Origin: Parietichytrium sp. I65-24A
Taxonomy: Eukaryota > Sar > Bigyra > Thraustochytrida > Thraustochytriidae
Length of the DNA: 64,000 nucleotides
Assembly (NCBI GenBank): GCA_012862575.1
Contig: BLSF01000014.1
Location: forward strand, 604,386 to 668,385
Direction: 5' to 3'
Shown here: in pieces, positions 23,793-33,606 of the stretch
How positions within the stretch are numbered: the stretch's first letter is position 1
How the letters are laid out: each line of letters begins with the position of its first letter
Program-made: the position numbers and the translations under genes
Notes under the pieces: generated by a model
What the model was told of the DNA's origin: nothing
What the model saw: the letters and a program-made list of their open reading frames with translations, nothing else
Database searches by the model: none

Positions 23793-25229
23793 ATGTCGTG
23801 CGTGGAGGGCTGGTCGTGGGATGTGTCGGTCGAGCACAGCCAAGCAGTGCAGCAAGTCGCCTTTCAAGTTACAATCTCCAAGAAAGATGGTGATGCGCCG
23901 GTTTCGCGGCCTTTGAGCGCGTTCACGCGTGGAGAAACTCAAGTCGAACGGCCTCGGGAAACAGATCGCAAGAACTCTCGGCGTCAAAAAGTCGCTCGGC
24001 CCGAGAGCGCTCCTTTGAGTGCCGCGAAACGCGACGCTAAGAAGCCCGCTCCATCGAGCAGGTATACGGTGGATCGACTTCGCAGAGCACCGGCGACGTC
24101 GTCGTGTGCTACACTTCAAACGGTGAACCTTGGACTCGAGAGCATCGATCTGAATGCGGAACAACCGGGATGGGTGTTAAATGCGGCGACGACTGAGACA
24201 AGATGGCCAAATTCTGCTCTGGCCAAGTCCAGCTCGCAGCCATCGGTGCTTCGAAAGAACTATGAAGCAGTTGGCATTGCAGAGGTGAATACGCGGTGGG
24301 CCGCTCGAGCGCAACACAGCGCGGCAAAAAAGCAACGCACCAAGACAAAACCAAGCAGCGAGAAAATTTTCGAGCGAGAGCCTCAACGTCAGCCAGTGAA
24401 TCAAGCCTTTGGGCTGGTTGACGACGGAGCAGAAGCACTACAACCACAGGATATTCCACTCGAGCTAGAAGCCGAGCCAGTGATTGTCGAGTGCTCTGAC
24501 GACTCTCTTAGCGATGGAGTTGAAGATGCGCAACGCACTGAACCACACCCGAAATGGCGTAAACCTCGAAGAGGGAAAAAAGGCTCATCAATTTCTTCAA
24601 AGAAGAAAAATGGGAAATCGAGAAATTCGTCTCCTTTAGTAGGCGCGCTGCCCTTGAAAAAGCTCCGCCTTTGGGACGCACAGCACGCAATAGTAGACGA
24701 AGACCTCAAAGGGATGATAGAAAAGAGTCGGAATGCGTCGCTCCAGCCGCTTCTTCGGGGAGCGCTTGGCTGCAAGGATCATCGGCGCTATCTATTCGGG
24801 GAGCGGGCAGCTCCAAGATCTACCACACAAACTCCAGCTGCACCCTCGTCATCATCATCATCATCATCATCTGCACCTTCTGCGTCAATGTCGAGCAGAA
24901 GGAATGTGCAACAATCTCAACCAACAAAGACAAGGTCAAAAATCCCACAAAATCGAACGCATGTAGCAGCAGCACCTGATCGAGAGAAAAAGAAGACGAA
25001 AAACACGAGCAACCAGGCGCATCAATGTTTCGTTTTTTCAGAGAGCGCCGATATTCCTGAAGCGAGGCCGACAAGCTCGCGCACGCATAGGCCCAGCTCA
25101 GGGTATCGACCAAAATCCTTCATGACGAAATGCAATTCCTCAGGAAAATCTGTGAAAGGATCCACCGATAAAAGTTGCCTTGGGCATGACCTGCTGCTCG
25201 CGTCGGCATTTCGGCTTGACCAAGCTTGA
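23793..25229 (+). CDS. hypothetical protein, basic, RPxSA and poly-Ser
   Basis: 478 residues from an ATG, single exon. No domain is recognised. The protein is mostly disordered and basic: RPLSAF and RPESAPLSA motifs near the N-terminus, several KKKNGKS-type patches, and an 11-residue Ser run encoded by a (CAT)n microsatellite at about 24848-24875. A short hydrophobic/Trp-containing start (MSCVEGWSWDVSVEHS) could be a small folded element. The motif style resembles the gene at 4932. RPxSA motifs are frequent in cilium-associated proteins, and the neighbour WDR54 and FAM221 genes fit that, but this is only suggestive. Confidence 0.65.
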   Translation: MSCVEGWSWDVSVEHSQAVQQVAFQVTISKKDGDAPVSRPLSAFTRGETQVERPRETDRKNSRRQKVARPESAPLSAAKRDAKKPAPSSRYTVDRLRRAPATSSCATLQTVNLGLESIDLNAEQPGWVLNAATTETRWPNSALAKSSSQPSVLRKNYEAVGIAEVNTRWAARAQHSAAKKQRTKTKPSSEKIFEREPQRQPVNQAFGLVDDGAEALQPQDIPLELEAEPVIVECSDDSLSDGVEDAQRTEPHPKWRKPRRGKKGSSISSKKKNGKSRNSSPLVGALPLKKLRLWDAQHAIVDEDLKGMIEKSRNASLQPLLRGALGCKDHRRYLFGERAAPRSTTQTPAAPSSSSSSSSSAPSASMSSRRNVQQSQPTKTRSKIPQNRTHVAAAPDREKKKTKNTSNQAHQCFVFSESADIPEARPTSSRTHRPSSGYRPKSFMTKCNSSGKSVKGSTDKSCLGHDLLLASAFRLDQA

Positions 25230-25466
25230 CCAATTTGGCAAAGCAAAACTGTCCTGTATTGTTACTCTTGTACAACAGAAAAGCACTGAAGAGTATTGAC
25301 TGTGAAGAGATATTTTATTTTCTTTAGATAGATTTACTCTCTGATTCTCTTGTCCAAAATTCGACCCACGTGCGCTTAGTGGAATGCGAATGTATCCGCT
25401 TCGTTCAATGTGTACGCACCATTACGTCCGTCACCATTCCCGGGGGCGGATTATATTTGAGGTTCC

Positions 25467-26591
25467 TTAGGAGAAGAGAGTCAGAGTCTTGGAGTCATAG
25501 CACGACGCGGCATAATCGCTGGAGTTGTCGCGGGCAAAGCACACACCAACCACCAGGCTGTCCTCCAAGCGCTCGGAAGACAGCAGATGAACGCTATCCT
25601 TGTTCTTGCCAGGCAGCTGCCACACGTTCAGATAGCCGTCGTCGCCAGCGGTGACCAAGGCATTCGAAGTCGGATGGAGATCGAGAGCGTTTAGTGAACG
25701 GCAGTGGGCATCAATTTCTATTTCTATCCGGGCGTGCGAGATGTTGTAGATTCTGACCACCCCAGAGACATATCCAGCAATGACCGTGTCTGCTCTGACC
25801 AGGACTGCGCTGCACGGGAGGCCCATGCTGGGAAATTGACACTGCAGATCGAACGAGTTGTTGTTCCACACGATGACCTGACCACTTTCATCGCCAGAGA
25901 CGATATGACTCAAGGAAGACTGAATCGCCGTCACTGGTCGCCGGTGCCCGTACATGGAAATCTCCAGATCAAGAACGCCGCGGTTGGCATCGAAATGGCA
26001 AATCCCGATCGTTCCTTTCGATGATCCGACCGCGCAGTATGAAGTCCCTTGTACGCCGTCGACTCCGCAGCAGAACTGACTCGCGATCGGGCTCTGCTCC
26101 TCCTTGCTGGGGATACTGCCCACAGGCAAGCTCGCGATGTGCACTTCGCCCAAGGAGTCGTACATGTGCAACCCCACATTGGATGTGATCGCGAGGTACT
26201 CTTTGCAGTCCACATCCACGAATCGCGCCTGCAGCACCGCATTCGCATCCGCAATCGGCAGCAGCCTTCCTGGCCCATCTTTAATAGGATCCACACGAAC
26301 CTTGTCCGCCTCCACGTATGCCACTAGTCCCCCGGCGCTCATGCTCAGATTCCCAAACCTCTGCGAAGGGCTGCCATTCAGCTTACATTCCTGTTCCAAT
26401 GGCGAATTTGGAGCCAATTGCGCAGTGTCACAATGTCACAATGTCGCAATGTCACAGTGTCAAAAGAGTTAAAAAAAATACTACAAAGTCAGTCGAATGC
26501 GGACCACTTTCCAGCCCAAGCCTGGGCCGCAGTGCGCGATATGCTCGCGCGGAAGGAAACTCACCACTCGTCTACCTGTAAATTCAGACAT
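25467..26591 (-). CDS. WDR54: WDR54-like WD40 protein, two exons
   Basis: Exon 1 is 26565-26591 (nine codons, MSEFTGRRV) and exon 2 is 25467-26390. The 174-bp intron has a GTGAGT donor and an AACAG acceptor, phase 0, and contains an (AATGTCAC)n microsatellite. The spliced product is 316 residues and restores the N-terminal ECKLNGSP..NLS segment, which aligns with the start of animal WDR54. Similarity to WDR54 continues through the propeller: GLHMYDS, GHRRPVTAI, SGDESGQVIVW, GLPCSAV, AGYVSGVVRIYN, IDAHCRSLNALDL and AGDDGYLNVWQL. WDR54 has been linked to cilia and to signalling scaffolds in animals. A scaffold role here is inferred from family. It is divergent from the FAM221-like gene 670 bp away. 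Confidence 0.85.
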
Positions 26592-27258
26592 CTTCTCCGT
26601 GCCCGCAATCTCGCGGACGCTTCGCGCGCACCTCGATCTGTTAGAAGTATGTATAGGAAGCCTTAGGGGTGCTGTGCTCTGCGCGTCCTCCAGACGGTAC
26701 GCCGGCGGCTCGAGATTCAGACACAGATGTTTTCGTTGTTGTCTCTCTCTAGCTCAACGCTGTGCAGCTTCCGTGCGGAGCGAGGAGAACTGGTGTATAT
26801 TAGGGGGCGAAAGGATATGGATAAAGACTATTTAGACTATAAATATGGTAGAATACTGGGGGCTACTGACAACGTGTCTGGTATGTTGTGCCAGCGGTTC
26901 AAGTCGTGAACGGTCCCAACGTCTCGCAAGACGATAATTTGAGACACATTTCTGCTTCCAGCTCAGCCGGAATCTATTCTGAGTCATTATTAGCACATAA
27001 CAACTTCAACACTAAAACGATGTCTCCGCGCGAATTTCGCTGCATTATTGAGAAGACCTGCAAATGTAAATTGTGTTTACTTGTAAACGTAAATGTTCTG
27101 AATGAAGATGCATGCAATGCATTGAAGGTCAAAGTTTTGTGGGTACTACACTGTACTCGAAATAGATAAGACATACGCGCGAGGACACGAAAGTTCCTCA
27201 CCTTGCAGGCAGGCTTGAGCAACGGGGACGCATCTCGACTGAAAAGTATTGTTGAAAG
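26592..27258. promoter_or_regulatory. shared divergent promoter interval WDR54 / FAM221-like
   Basis: 667 bp separate the two start codons on opposite strands. No gene is recognised inside. Low-level AT-rich patches (TATAAATATGG near 26839) could serve as a TATA element, but this is not shown. Confidence 0.35.
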
Positions 27259-28236
27259 ATGGACGACAGGTGCGATGATGACCTCGCTGAGGCCAGAAAC
27301 CAGCTGAAACTATTGAGAATTCGCAAGAGCAGCAAGCAAACTTCTGGGAGATCTCGTACCGCGTCTGCGAGCGTGGAGGGCATTAGAAGGAGCAGCCGCG
27401 CTGCGTTTGACCAGGGCGAGGCAGGTGGAAATGAGAACAGAATGGAGCAATATAAAGTTCTCTCCAGGCATGGGGAAGGACATGGCATGGTGAAAAAGTT
27501 TGACGGAGCTGGCATACCGAAGCTCAAGGCTGCAAGCTTGCAAATGACTTCGAGCAGCTCGATGCAACGGATCAGCAGCAGTCGAAGCAGTTTGGGTTCT
27601 TCACGAAGCTTGGAGATTCAAGAATCCTCACTTGACGTCAAGGCAAAATACGCTCAACAGTTTACTAGCTCGAGATCAGCGCGACCCATCCCGAGTTCGC
27701 AAGCTATAGCAGCAAAACCTTCCAGGAGCAATGCCCCTGCCGGCGCGGCAGCAGAACCATCCAAGCCAAAGTTTAAAGAAACAGTCGTCTGGAAATGCAA
27801 GCATTGCGATCAAGAGTGCATTCCAGTGCGAGAGCAGAGCCGCTGTATGTGCGGCCATCGTCTTAAAGAACACCCAAAGGACCCCAAGACGGGCAAGCTA
27901 AAGTGCGGCAGCGCCAAGTGCAATTGCAAATCTTTCTTCTACATTGTCGCGGAAGGCGCTTGGGTTTTGCGGTGCAATTGCAAGCACAAGCACACGGATC
28001 ATTGCCCAAATACCCACTCTTGCAATAAGCCAAACTGTGCCTGTGTGCGATTTTTCTCGCCATGGGTCTGCAATTGTGACCATGCTTGGGCGGATCACGA
28101 ACAGCTAATTGTTAAAAAGCGGGTCAAGACCTTGGAAGAGCTCTGCATGGAAAGTGGTGGTATAGCAGCGGATCTCTGCATTGGGGGAGATGATGTGAAG
28201 CGGACCGATTTGTACGCCGAACCGATCCGTATGTAA
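27259..28236 (+). CDS. FAM221-like cysteine/histidine-rich protein
   Basis: 325 residues from an ATG. Residues 1-170 are Ser/Arg-rich and disordered. Residues about 175-285 hold a dense Cys/His array: WKCKHCDQECIPV, CMCGHRLKEH, CGSAKCNCKSFFYI, LRCNCKHKHTDH, CNKPNCACVRFFSPWVCNC and DHAWADHE. Repeating CxC-x-H...H modules that end in 'F.SPWvC.C.H.w..He' match the FAM221A/B family, which probably binds metal; its biochemical role is not established. The last codons read CGT ATG TAA GT, so a GTAAGT donor-like hexamer overlaps the stop codon and an additional 3' exon cannot be excluded. Single exon otherwise. Confidence 0.72.
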   Translation: MDDRCDDDLAEARNQLKLLRIRKSSKQTSGRSRTASASVEGIRRSSRAAFDQGEAGGNENRMEQYKVLSRHGEGHGMVKKFDGAGIPKLKAASLQMTSSSSMQRISSSRSSLGSSRSLEIQESSLDVKAKYAQQFTSSRSARPIPSSQAIAAKPSRSNAPAGAAAEPSKPKFKETVVWKCKHCDQECIPVREQSRCMCGHRLKEHPKDPKTGKLKCGSAKCNCKSFFYIVAEGAWVLRCNCKHKHTDHCPNTHSCNKPNCACVRFFSPWVCNCDHAWADHEQLIVKKRVKTLEELCMESGGIAADLCIGGDDVKRTDLYAEPIRM

Positions 28237-28452
28237 GTATAAAAAATTGACCGCCTCTCCTCAATCAATCAGAATAGAGTAGGTTAGACCTTGAAGATTA
28301 ATTCACAATTTGTTATTTTTCTCGCTTTCCATGGAAGACGGAACCCGGATTCGCGTTTCCCAAACACCACATTCATGCCATTTTCGATTTCCAAAAAAAA
28401 GGAATTGTTTAAAAAAAAAGAAAAGCTGTAAATTAACTGTAAATTCTATTGT

Positions 28453-31400
28453 TCATCGCAAAATGCTTTTGGTAGACATTGCTGCATCTCTTGAAATAGT
28501 GTAGCGTGTCTGTGTGTTGTATGACAACACTTCACGAATAAGGTTATCGCTCCGATAAGAAAAGTACTCACGACAGAGCTCTACAAAGTCGTCACGGCTG
28601 AGCTCGTCTTCTGTCGCATACTTGTTCACAATCTCCTCAATATCCTCTGGACTGATGAAACCCTGCTCCTTCGCAATGTGACTCAATTCGGAAACTGACA
28701 CGGTTCCCCCGCCGTCCTTGTCCAAGAATGTAAACAGTTCGTCAATCTCCTCCATGGCTCTCTTATCTAGCGTCTGATTCCTCACTTGCTCCTCGGCAAT
28801 TTCTTTCTCTTCCGCGCGCAATTGACGAATATATTCCGCCATGTTTCTGATGTCATTGGCATCTGCCAGCGGGCAGAACGCCTTGAGAAATTCGGGAAAG
28901 TCGATAGCGTTGTCGTCGTCCTCATCCAGCGTTTCAAATATGGACCCAATGCTCGTGGCGAGCGGCGAGTCTTTGAATGCAGCTGACGTGTAAAATTCTT
29001 GCATGTCAATAGACCCCGATTCGTCTGGGTCGAATTGCCTAAACAGCTGATATAAGCTTCGTACTTTGGTATCGGGATAAGGGCCAAATCGCTTGCCGTA
29101 CTTGCCGTTGCGAACGCCAGTCACCGTTGCGCCCACCAAGTTTGGATCAGAGTCCTCGCGCCACTCCCCGCTTCCGTTCACCAAAGTGCCTCTCCTCACT
29201 GCAGATGCGCGCATTTGCTTGCGGATTTCTGCAGCAAACTTGGTCTGGCGCTGCACTAGACTTACCCTTCTTCGCGGCTTTGGCGGACCAATTTGGGATT
29301 TCCTGGCAAGAGCTTTTGCGCTGCTCAGTCGTCGGAGTTTCCCGGATCCGGATCCAGAAGCGCTCGGGTCGGCCAGAGTCTCGGGTCCCTCCTCCTCCTC
29401 CTCCTCCTCAAGCTCGTCATCACTCTCTGAGTCTGCGGTAATCATTCGTTCGACCCTCTCCAGCACGATCGTGCTACGCCGCTTCCAATCGCCCACTTTT
29501 CGTTTGCTTGGCGAACACGGACCGGCGGTGTTCGGCCGGCGCTCAGAGGAACCCAATAATGAAGGCAAGCTGACTTGTCTATTCATTTTCGGAGTGTGCG
29601 ACTCCAGCAGGCTGGAGACGTCATTTAAAAAGGACTCATTGAAACGCTCCCAGTTTGTTTTTGGCTTTCCACTGGGAAAAAAGGACCCCGCAACAAGTTC
29701 AGCTGACGGAGCTGTGTTGGGGCGGGGCACTCCAATGCCGTCGCGACGCAAGGCCTCTGCTAGGTTTTCGTCCAAATTGGAGACATGCCTTTGCTCGGGG
29801 TCGTCTTCCTGATTCGAGCGAGCACCTGGCTCGGCGCCATTCGAGTTTTCCGTGAGAGAAGCAAGCCTCCTTGGGGTTATTGAGCCACTGACACGCCTGT
29901 CTTCCTCACTCAGGTCACGGCCACCCAGCGCGGTATTGATCGACGGCTCGAGAAACCCGCGGGGGGCAAATCTTCGATGAAATTTCGACAGTTGCTCCAC
30001 ATGTTTTTTCCGGCGGTCTTTGAGATATTTGTTGGAGCCGAGGCCAAGCTGTTTTCGAAGGAAATTCGAGGGCTCTAGATCCACCACTTTTGTCTTGTCT
30101 GAGATCAGGGAGGCCTTGTGCCGATTGCTCTCTTTGTTGAAATGATTGTAGGATTTCGCGCTTTTCGTAGGTTTAGAGACCACAGACTCGTTGGAAATCA
30201 GCTGGTCCAGCAGCTGAGATTTCAACAACGATCGCTCTTGATCTTCAGGATGGAGATATTCTTTTGTTGACAAACGCATAATGTTCACCGAGCTGCCTGT
30301 CGAGAGCTTCACGGGAAGAGTTGCACTCCCTTTCGGAGAAGACACCCTATGCCCAATCTCCTCTTGTGAGCTTTCTAGTTGTCGGGATACCCGGTCCGCA
30401 ACCTTTTGACGAGCAGCTTCCCGGATCTGTACCGCTTCATCAATACAAAACCTCCAGGGTATTGGCTCTTTGGTTCCATTGACAATAGCCTCATTATCTT
30501 CATCGCTAATATTTAACACTCCGAGAAGATCTCCAGTTTCGATGCAATGCACTCGGACAGACCTGTCGAGCGAAGTCGTTAGCACGGAAAGAGGTTCACT
30601 GATGAGCTGAATGGTGTTGATGGCTCCGGTGTGAGCCTTAAACGACTGCAAACACTGAAGCTTTTCCAGGTCAAAGCGAGTGTTACTGTTGATGCTGATT
30701 GAAGACTTGCCGCGTGTGAGCTCCGACCCGTTTTGGTTGGAGCCAGCGCCTGGCCCATGCACGTGCGCAAGTGTCTTTCGCATCCTTCGCCTAGCGTTGT
30801 ACCCGGTTCTCTTGTTAGGAAACTTGTCTGTTGATATTTGCCGGATCCCCAAACAGGTTATGAGACGGTCTAAATCGATGCACTTTATCACGCCCATCTC
30901 GTCCCCGAGCGCGAGTATCCACTTTCCCTGACGGCTAGTTTTGAGCACCTCCATACAAGTCAGAGCCGTGAGGCTGAACTCTGCCGATTCGGACGACTGG
31001 TAAATATGAGCCCCGAATAATTCCAAGCTATTCCAATTCTCCCAGCGCTGGACAACTCTCGCGTTAGAGCTTCTTGGATCCACAATTGTGAAAAGAACTA
31101 CGCCTGCTGCGTCTGCGGAGATTAGCAAAGGGTAGTTTCCGACAAATTTGAGCGCAACTATGTCACCCTCGTGTGCAGCTAGTATAATTGTCAGCTTGAG
31201 AAACTCAAAATCCCAAATATGAACCACACCGTCCGAAGACCCAGTTGCAATGCAGGACATGGCCTCCGAATAGTCCACGCAAGTGACGTCCGATGCGTGC
31301 GCATCGCTGACGGATCGCAGAAACGGCGCGGTCTCTTCCTCAGGCCAGTCGTCATGGATGTTGATGCACCGATCGCGAGAAACGCTAATTAAAATCTTCT

Positions 31401-33042
31401 CTCTGCCAACGTATGCAATTCCCGTTACATCCGCGCTGTGCGCAATTTCAGACTCCTTCATGCGCACTCCGTTAAGAAAGCTGTGGACACTTACGTAGCC
31501 GTCCGTCGTCCCGACGATAAACTTTCGCTCCCGATCATCGAGCTTGAGAACAGTCAGCTCTGTGCTGCACAAGCCAAACATGTCTTCTGTGACAGTGCCC
31601 GTCTTTGCGTCCCATATCTGCACATCGTTCTCGGTGGCAGTGATAAAAGATAACGAGGTCACGTTGAAAAGAGCTCCGTTTGGCAAGTTATCCATATTGA
31701 GGCACTGCGAGGTGGTGAACCGAAAGAGTTTGGAGGATGATGCAATGACATCCATGGAAGGCTGCGAGATACAGAAAGAGGACGGATGGAATTCGTCCAA
31801 GCTCCACTTGGATGTTTTCAAGAGCTTTTGCTTAAAGCGGTCCTTGGACTTGCCCTGGAAGGAGCGCACTTTTCTCTGGAAAACCTGTAGGCAGACAGCG
31901 CTGCCGGTGTGTGATCTTTGAAAGTCCCAAATCCTAAAGTTTCCATCCGAATCGCCGGTCACTATTCTTTCTAGTTTGGACACTGCAGTGACGGGAAGAA
32001 TTTCCACTCCAATCAGAGGGTGACGATGGCCCACAAATTTGACGACCTGTCTTCTGGAATTGAGATCCCACCCGTAGGCATCGGTCTCCACTCCGATGCT
32101 GACGAGTATGTTCTGCTGCTCGGAAAACACCATTTGTCGACACCCGCGCTGGTGCCCCGTGATTGTAGCTTTCCATTGCTTGGCAGTAAGGTCAAAAAGT
32201 TGGATACTCTTGTCGAGTGAGCAGGTAATGATCATGTCGTGCATCTCCACAACGCAGATGTCGGTGATGGGTTCTGTGTGCTTTGTCAAGATAAAGTCAA
32301 GCCGCAGCCCTCTTTCGGGAGCCCAAAGCTGAATTTTCGTATCGTTCCCGGCAGTGTACATGAGCCCTGTTTTATTGCTGTAGGCAGCGCACCTCTGAAG
32401 TGTTTTGGAAAAGCCGAAAAAATTGAAGCGAAGTGTGGTCGCGTCCCAAAAGGTGATGCTCAAGTCTGATGAGAGCACCGCAATAATGTTTTTCTTGGCG
32501 ATTGCCAGGCATCCCAAGAGCTGGTCTTTTCTTCGGAACTCTCCACTGAGACGACTCTGGGCCACCGCTTTTTGTACGTCGATCTCGCTGACAGGCTTTA
32601 GCGTCGGGTCATATATCTTCAGGACTGTGCTCTCCTTTTCCATCGTCACAATTCGCTGAATTGCTGGGAGATAGCACACGCGGTTTATCTTGGCGCTGCG
32701 GGAAAACAAGTCTTTGTATTGCATATCTTCCACATATTTAAAGCGCAGCGGCTCAATAAATCTGCGCGTGGCAACAAATCCGGCATCCACGCAATAGCCT
32801 GTAAACTCGCTCCACTCGACGCGCCCATTCCCGTTACGATCGATTTCCTGAAACATGTCGCACAGCGACGTGACCAGCTTTTGCTCCTCCCGCATTTCTT
32901 CCGGCAGTCTCCCGCTCTCCAGCAGCTTGTCCATCATGACACGCACGTAGTGGTCCATTTTGATGCCCTCATCCCCGCTCTTCATGAATTCTGCGCGGAG
33001 GTCTTCCAGGGCATCCCCGTCCAGCATGTTCATCATGTCCAT
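28453..33042 (-). CDS. EF-hand / WD40 / EF-hand protein (WDR49/WDR64-like)
   Basis: 1529 residues from the ATG at 33042, a 4.6-kb single exon. An N-terminal EF-hand region has one good Ca2+ loop (DRNGNGRVEWSE, about residue 75). Then come two WD40 propellers (about 130-850) with repeats such as TCSLDKSIQLFDL, VTGDSDGNFRIWDF, TGSSDGVVHIWDF and LTTSLDRSVRVHCI. A long disordered Ser/Arg/Glu linker follows (about 880-1300). C-terminal EF-hands include DPDESGSIDMQEF, DEDDDNAIDFPEF and DKDGGGTVSVSEL. The EF-hand-plus-WD40 arrangement is that of WDR49/WDR64/WDY proteins, mostly found in ciliated cells and sperm. The added C-terminal EF-hand set is less usual. Likely a calcium-responsive axonemal scaffold, by inference. 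Confidence 0.85.
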   Translation of the reverse strand: MDMMNMLDGDALEDLRAEFMKSGDEGIKMDHYVRVMMDKLLESGRLPEEMREEQKLVTSLCDMFQEIDRNGNGRVEWSEFTGYCVDAGFVATRRFIEPLRFKYVEDMQYKDLFSRSAKINRVCYLPAIQRIVTMEKESTVLKIYDPTLKPVSEIDVQKAVAQSRLSGEFRRKDQLLGCLAIAKKNIIAVLSSDLSITFWDATTLRFNFFGFSKTLQRCAAYSNKTGLMYTAGNDTKIQLWAPERGLRLDFILTKHTEPITDICVVEMHDMIITCSLDKSIQLFDLTAKQWKATITGHQRGCRQMVFSEQQNILVSIGVETDAYGWDLNSRRQVVKFVGHRHPLIGVEILPVTAVSKLERIVTGDSDGNFRIWDFQRSHTGSAVCLQVFQRKVRSFQGKSKDRFKQKLLKTSKWSLDEFHPSSFCISQPSMDVIASSSKLFRFTTSQCLNMDNLPNGALFNVTSLSFITATENDVQIWDAKTGTVTEDMFGLCSTELTVLKLDDRERKFIVGTTDGYVSVHSFLNGVRMKESEIAHSADVTGIAYVGREKILISVSRDRCINIHDDWPEEETAPFLRSVSDAHASDVTCVDYSEAMSCIATGSSDGVVHIWDFEFLKLTIILAAHEGDIVALKFVGNYPLLISADAAGVVLFTIVDPRSSNARVVQRWENWNSLELFGAHIYQSSESAEFSLTALTCMEVLKTSRQGKWILALGDEMGVIKCIDLDRLITCLGIRQISTDKFPNKRTGYNARRRMRKTLAHVHGPGAGSNQNGSELTRGKSSISINSNTRFDLEKLQCLQSFKAHTGAINTIQLISEPLSVLTTSLDRSVRVHCIETGDLLGVLNISDEDNEAIVNGTKEPIPWRFCIDEAVQIREAARQKVADRVSRQLESSQEEIGHRVSSPKGSATLPVKLSTGSSVNIMRLSTKEYLHPEDQERSLLKSQLLDQLISNESVVSKPTKSAKSYNHFNKESNRHKASLISDKTKVVDLEPSNFLRKQLGLGSNKYLKDRRKKHVEQLSKFHRRFAPRGFLEPSINTALGGRDLSEEDRRVSGSITPRRLASLTENSNGAEPGARSNQEDDPEQRHVSNLDENLAEALRRDGIGVPRPNTAPSAELVAGSFFPSGKPKTNWERFNESFLNDVSSLLESHTPKMNRQVSLPSLLGSSERRPNTAGPCSPSKRKVGDWKRRSTIVLERVERMITADSESDDELEEEEEEEGPETLADPSASGSGSGKLRRLSSAKALARKSQIGPPKPRRRVSLVQRQTKFAAEIRKQMRASAVRRGTLVNGSGEWREDSDPNLVGATVTGVRNGKYGKRFGPYPDTKVRSLYQLFRQFDPDESGSIDMQEFYTSAAFKDSPLATSIGSIFETLDEDDDNAIDFPEFLKAFCPLADANDIRNMAEYIRQLRAEEKEIAEEQVRNQTLDKRAMEEIDELFTFLDKDGGGTVSVSELSHIAKEQGFISPEDIEEIVNKYATEDELSRDDFVELCREYFSYRSDNLIREVLSYNTQTRYTISRDAAMSTKSILR

Positions 33043-33606
33043 CTTGCCTGGCACATATCCTCTCGGCGGTCAGGGCCTGCTCCGCCGCCAGCGGCTTTGC
33101 GGCTTTGCTCGTACAATTGCAGCACCTTTTCGCGACGCCCAGGATTCTGGTCGATATTATGGCCCCGCTTTATCTCCAATTTCACCTTCCTTCAGCGCTC
33201 TCTTCGTCGCCTGCTTTGTATCATTCGCAACGCGAGAGCTCTGCAGTTCTCTCACGATGCTCGTCGCTGCTAGCGCTTGCTACCGATTGGTAGGACCCCA
33301 CCTCGTAGGCTTAGTGCGTGGGGTTAGAGATTGGCGTAACGTCTGTTGCGATGCAACGTACACTTGGTTGCGCAACGCCTTGAAGTGTTCTACTTGCTGT
33401 GGTGCATTTATTTTTCATCGTCTCTCCGGTCGACGAGAAGGAAGAATGCCGACGGGAGACTCGCGGCGGATGCGTGTGAGGGAAGGAAGAAGACATGGGG
33501 GTGTGAGATTATTGAAGATTCAGATTTGCAGTTTGGATTGAAGTTTCGCGAGATTCTGTAGCTAGCTACTAGAGAGGGACCTGGATAATCGTCTGGTGGA
33601 AGAGCC
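33043..33606. other. intergenic, no gene seen
   Basis: This lies between the EF-hand/WD40 gene and the Old Yellow Enzyme gene, both on the minus strand. Frames here are short and overlap each other. Nothing recognised. Confidence 0.5.
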
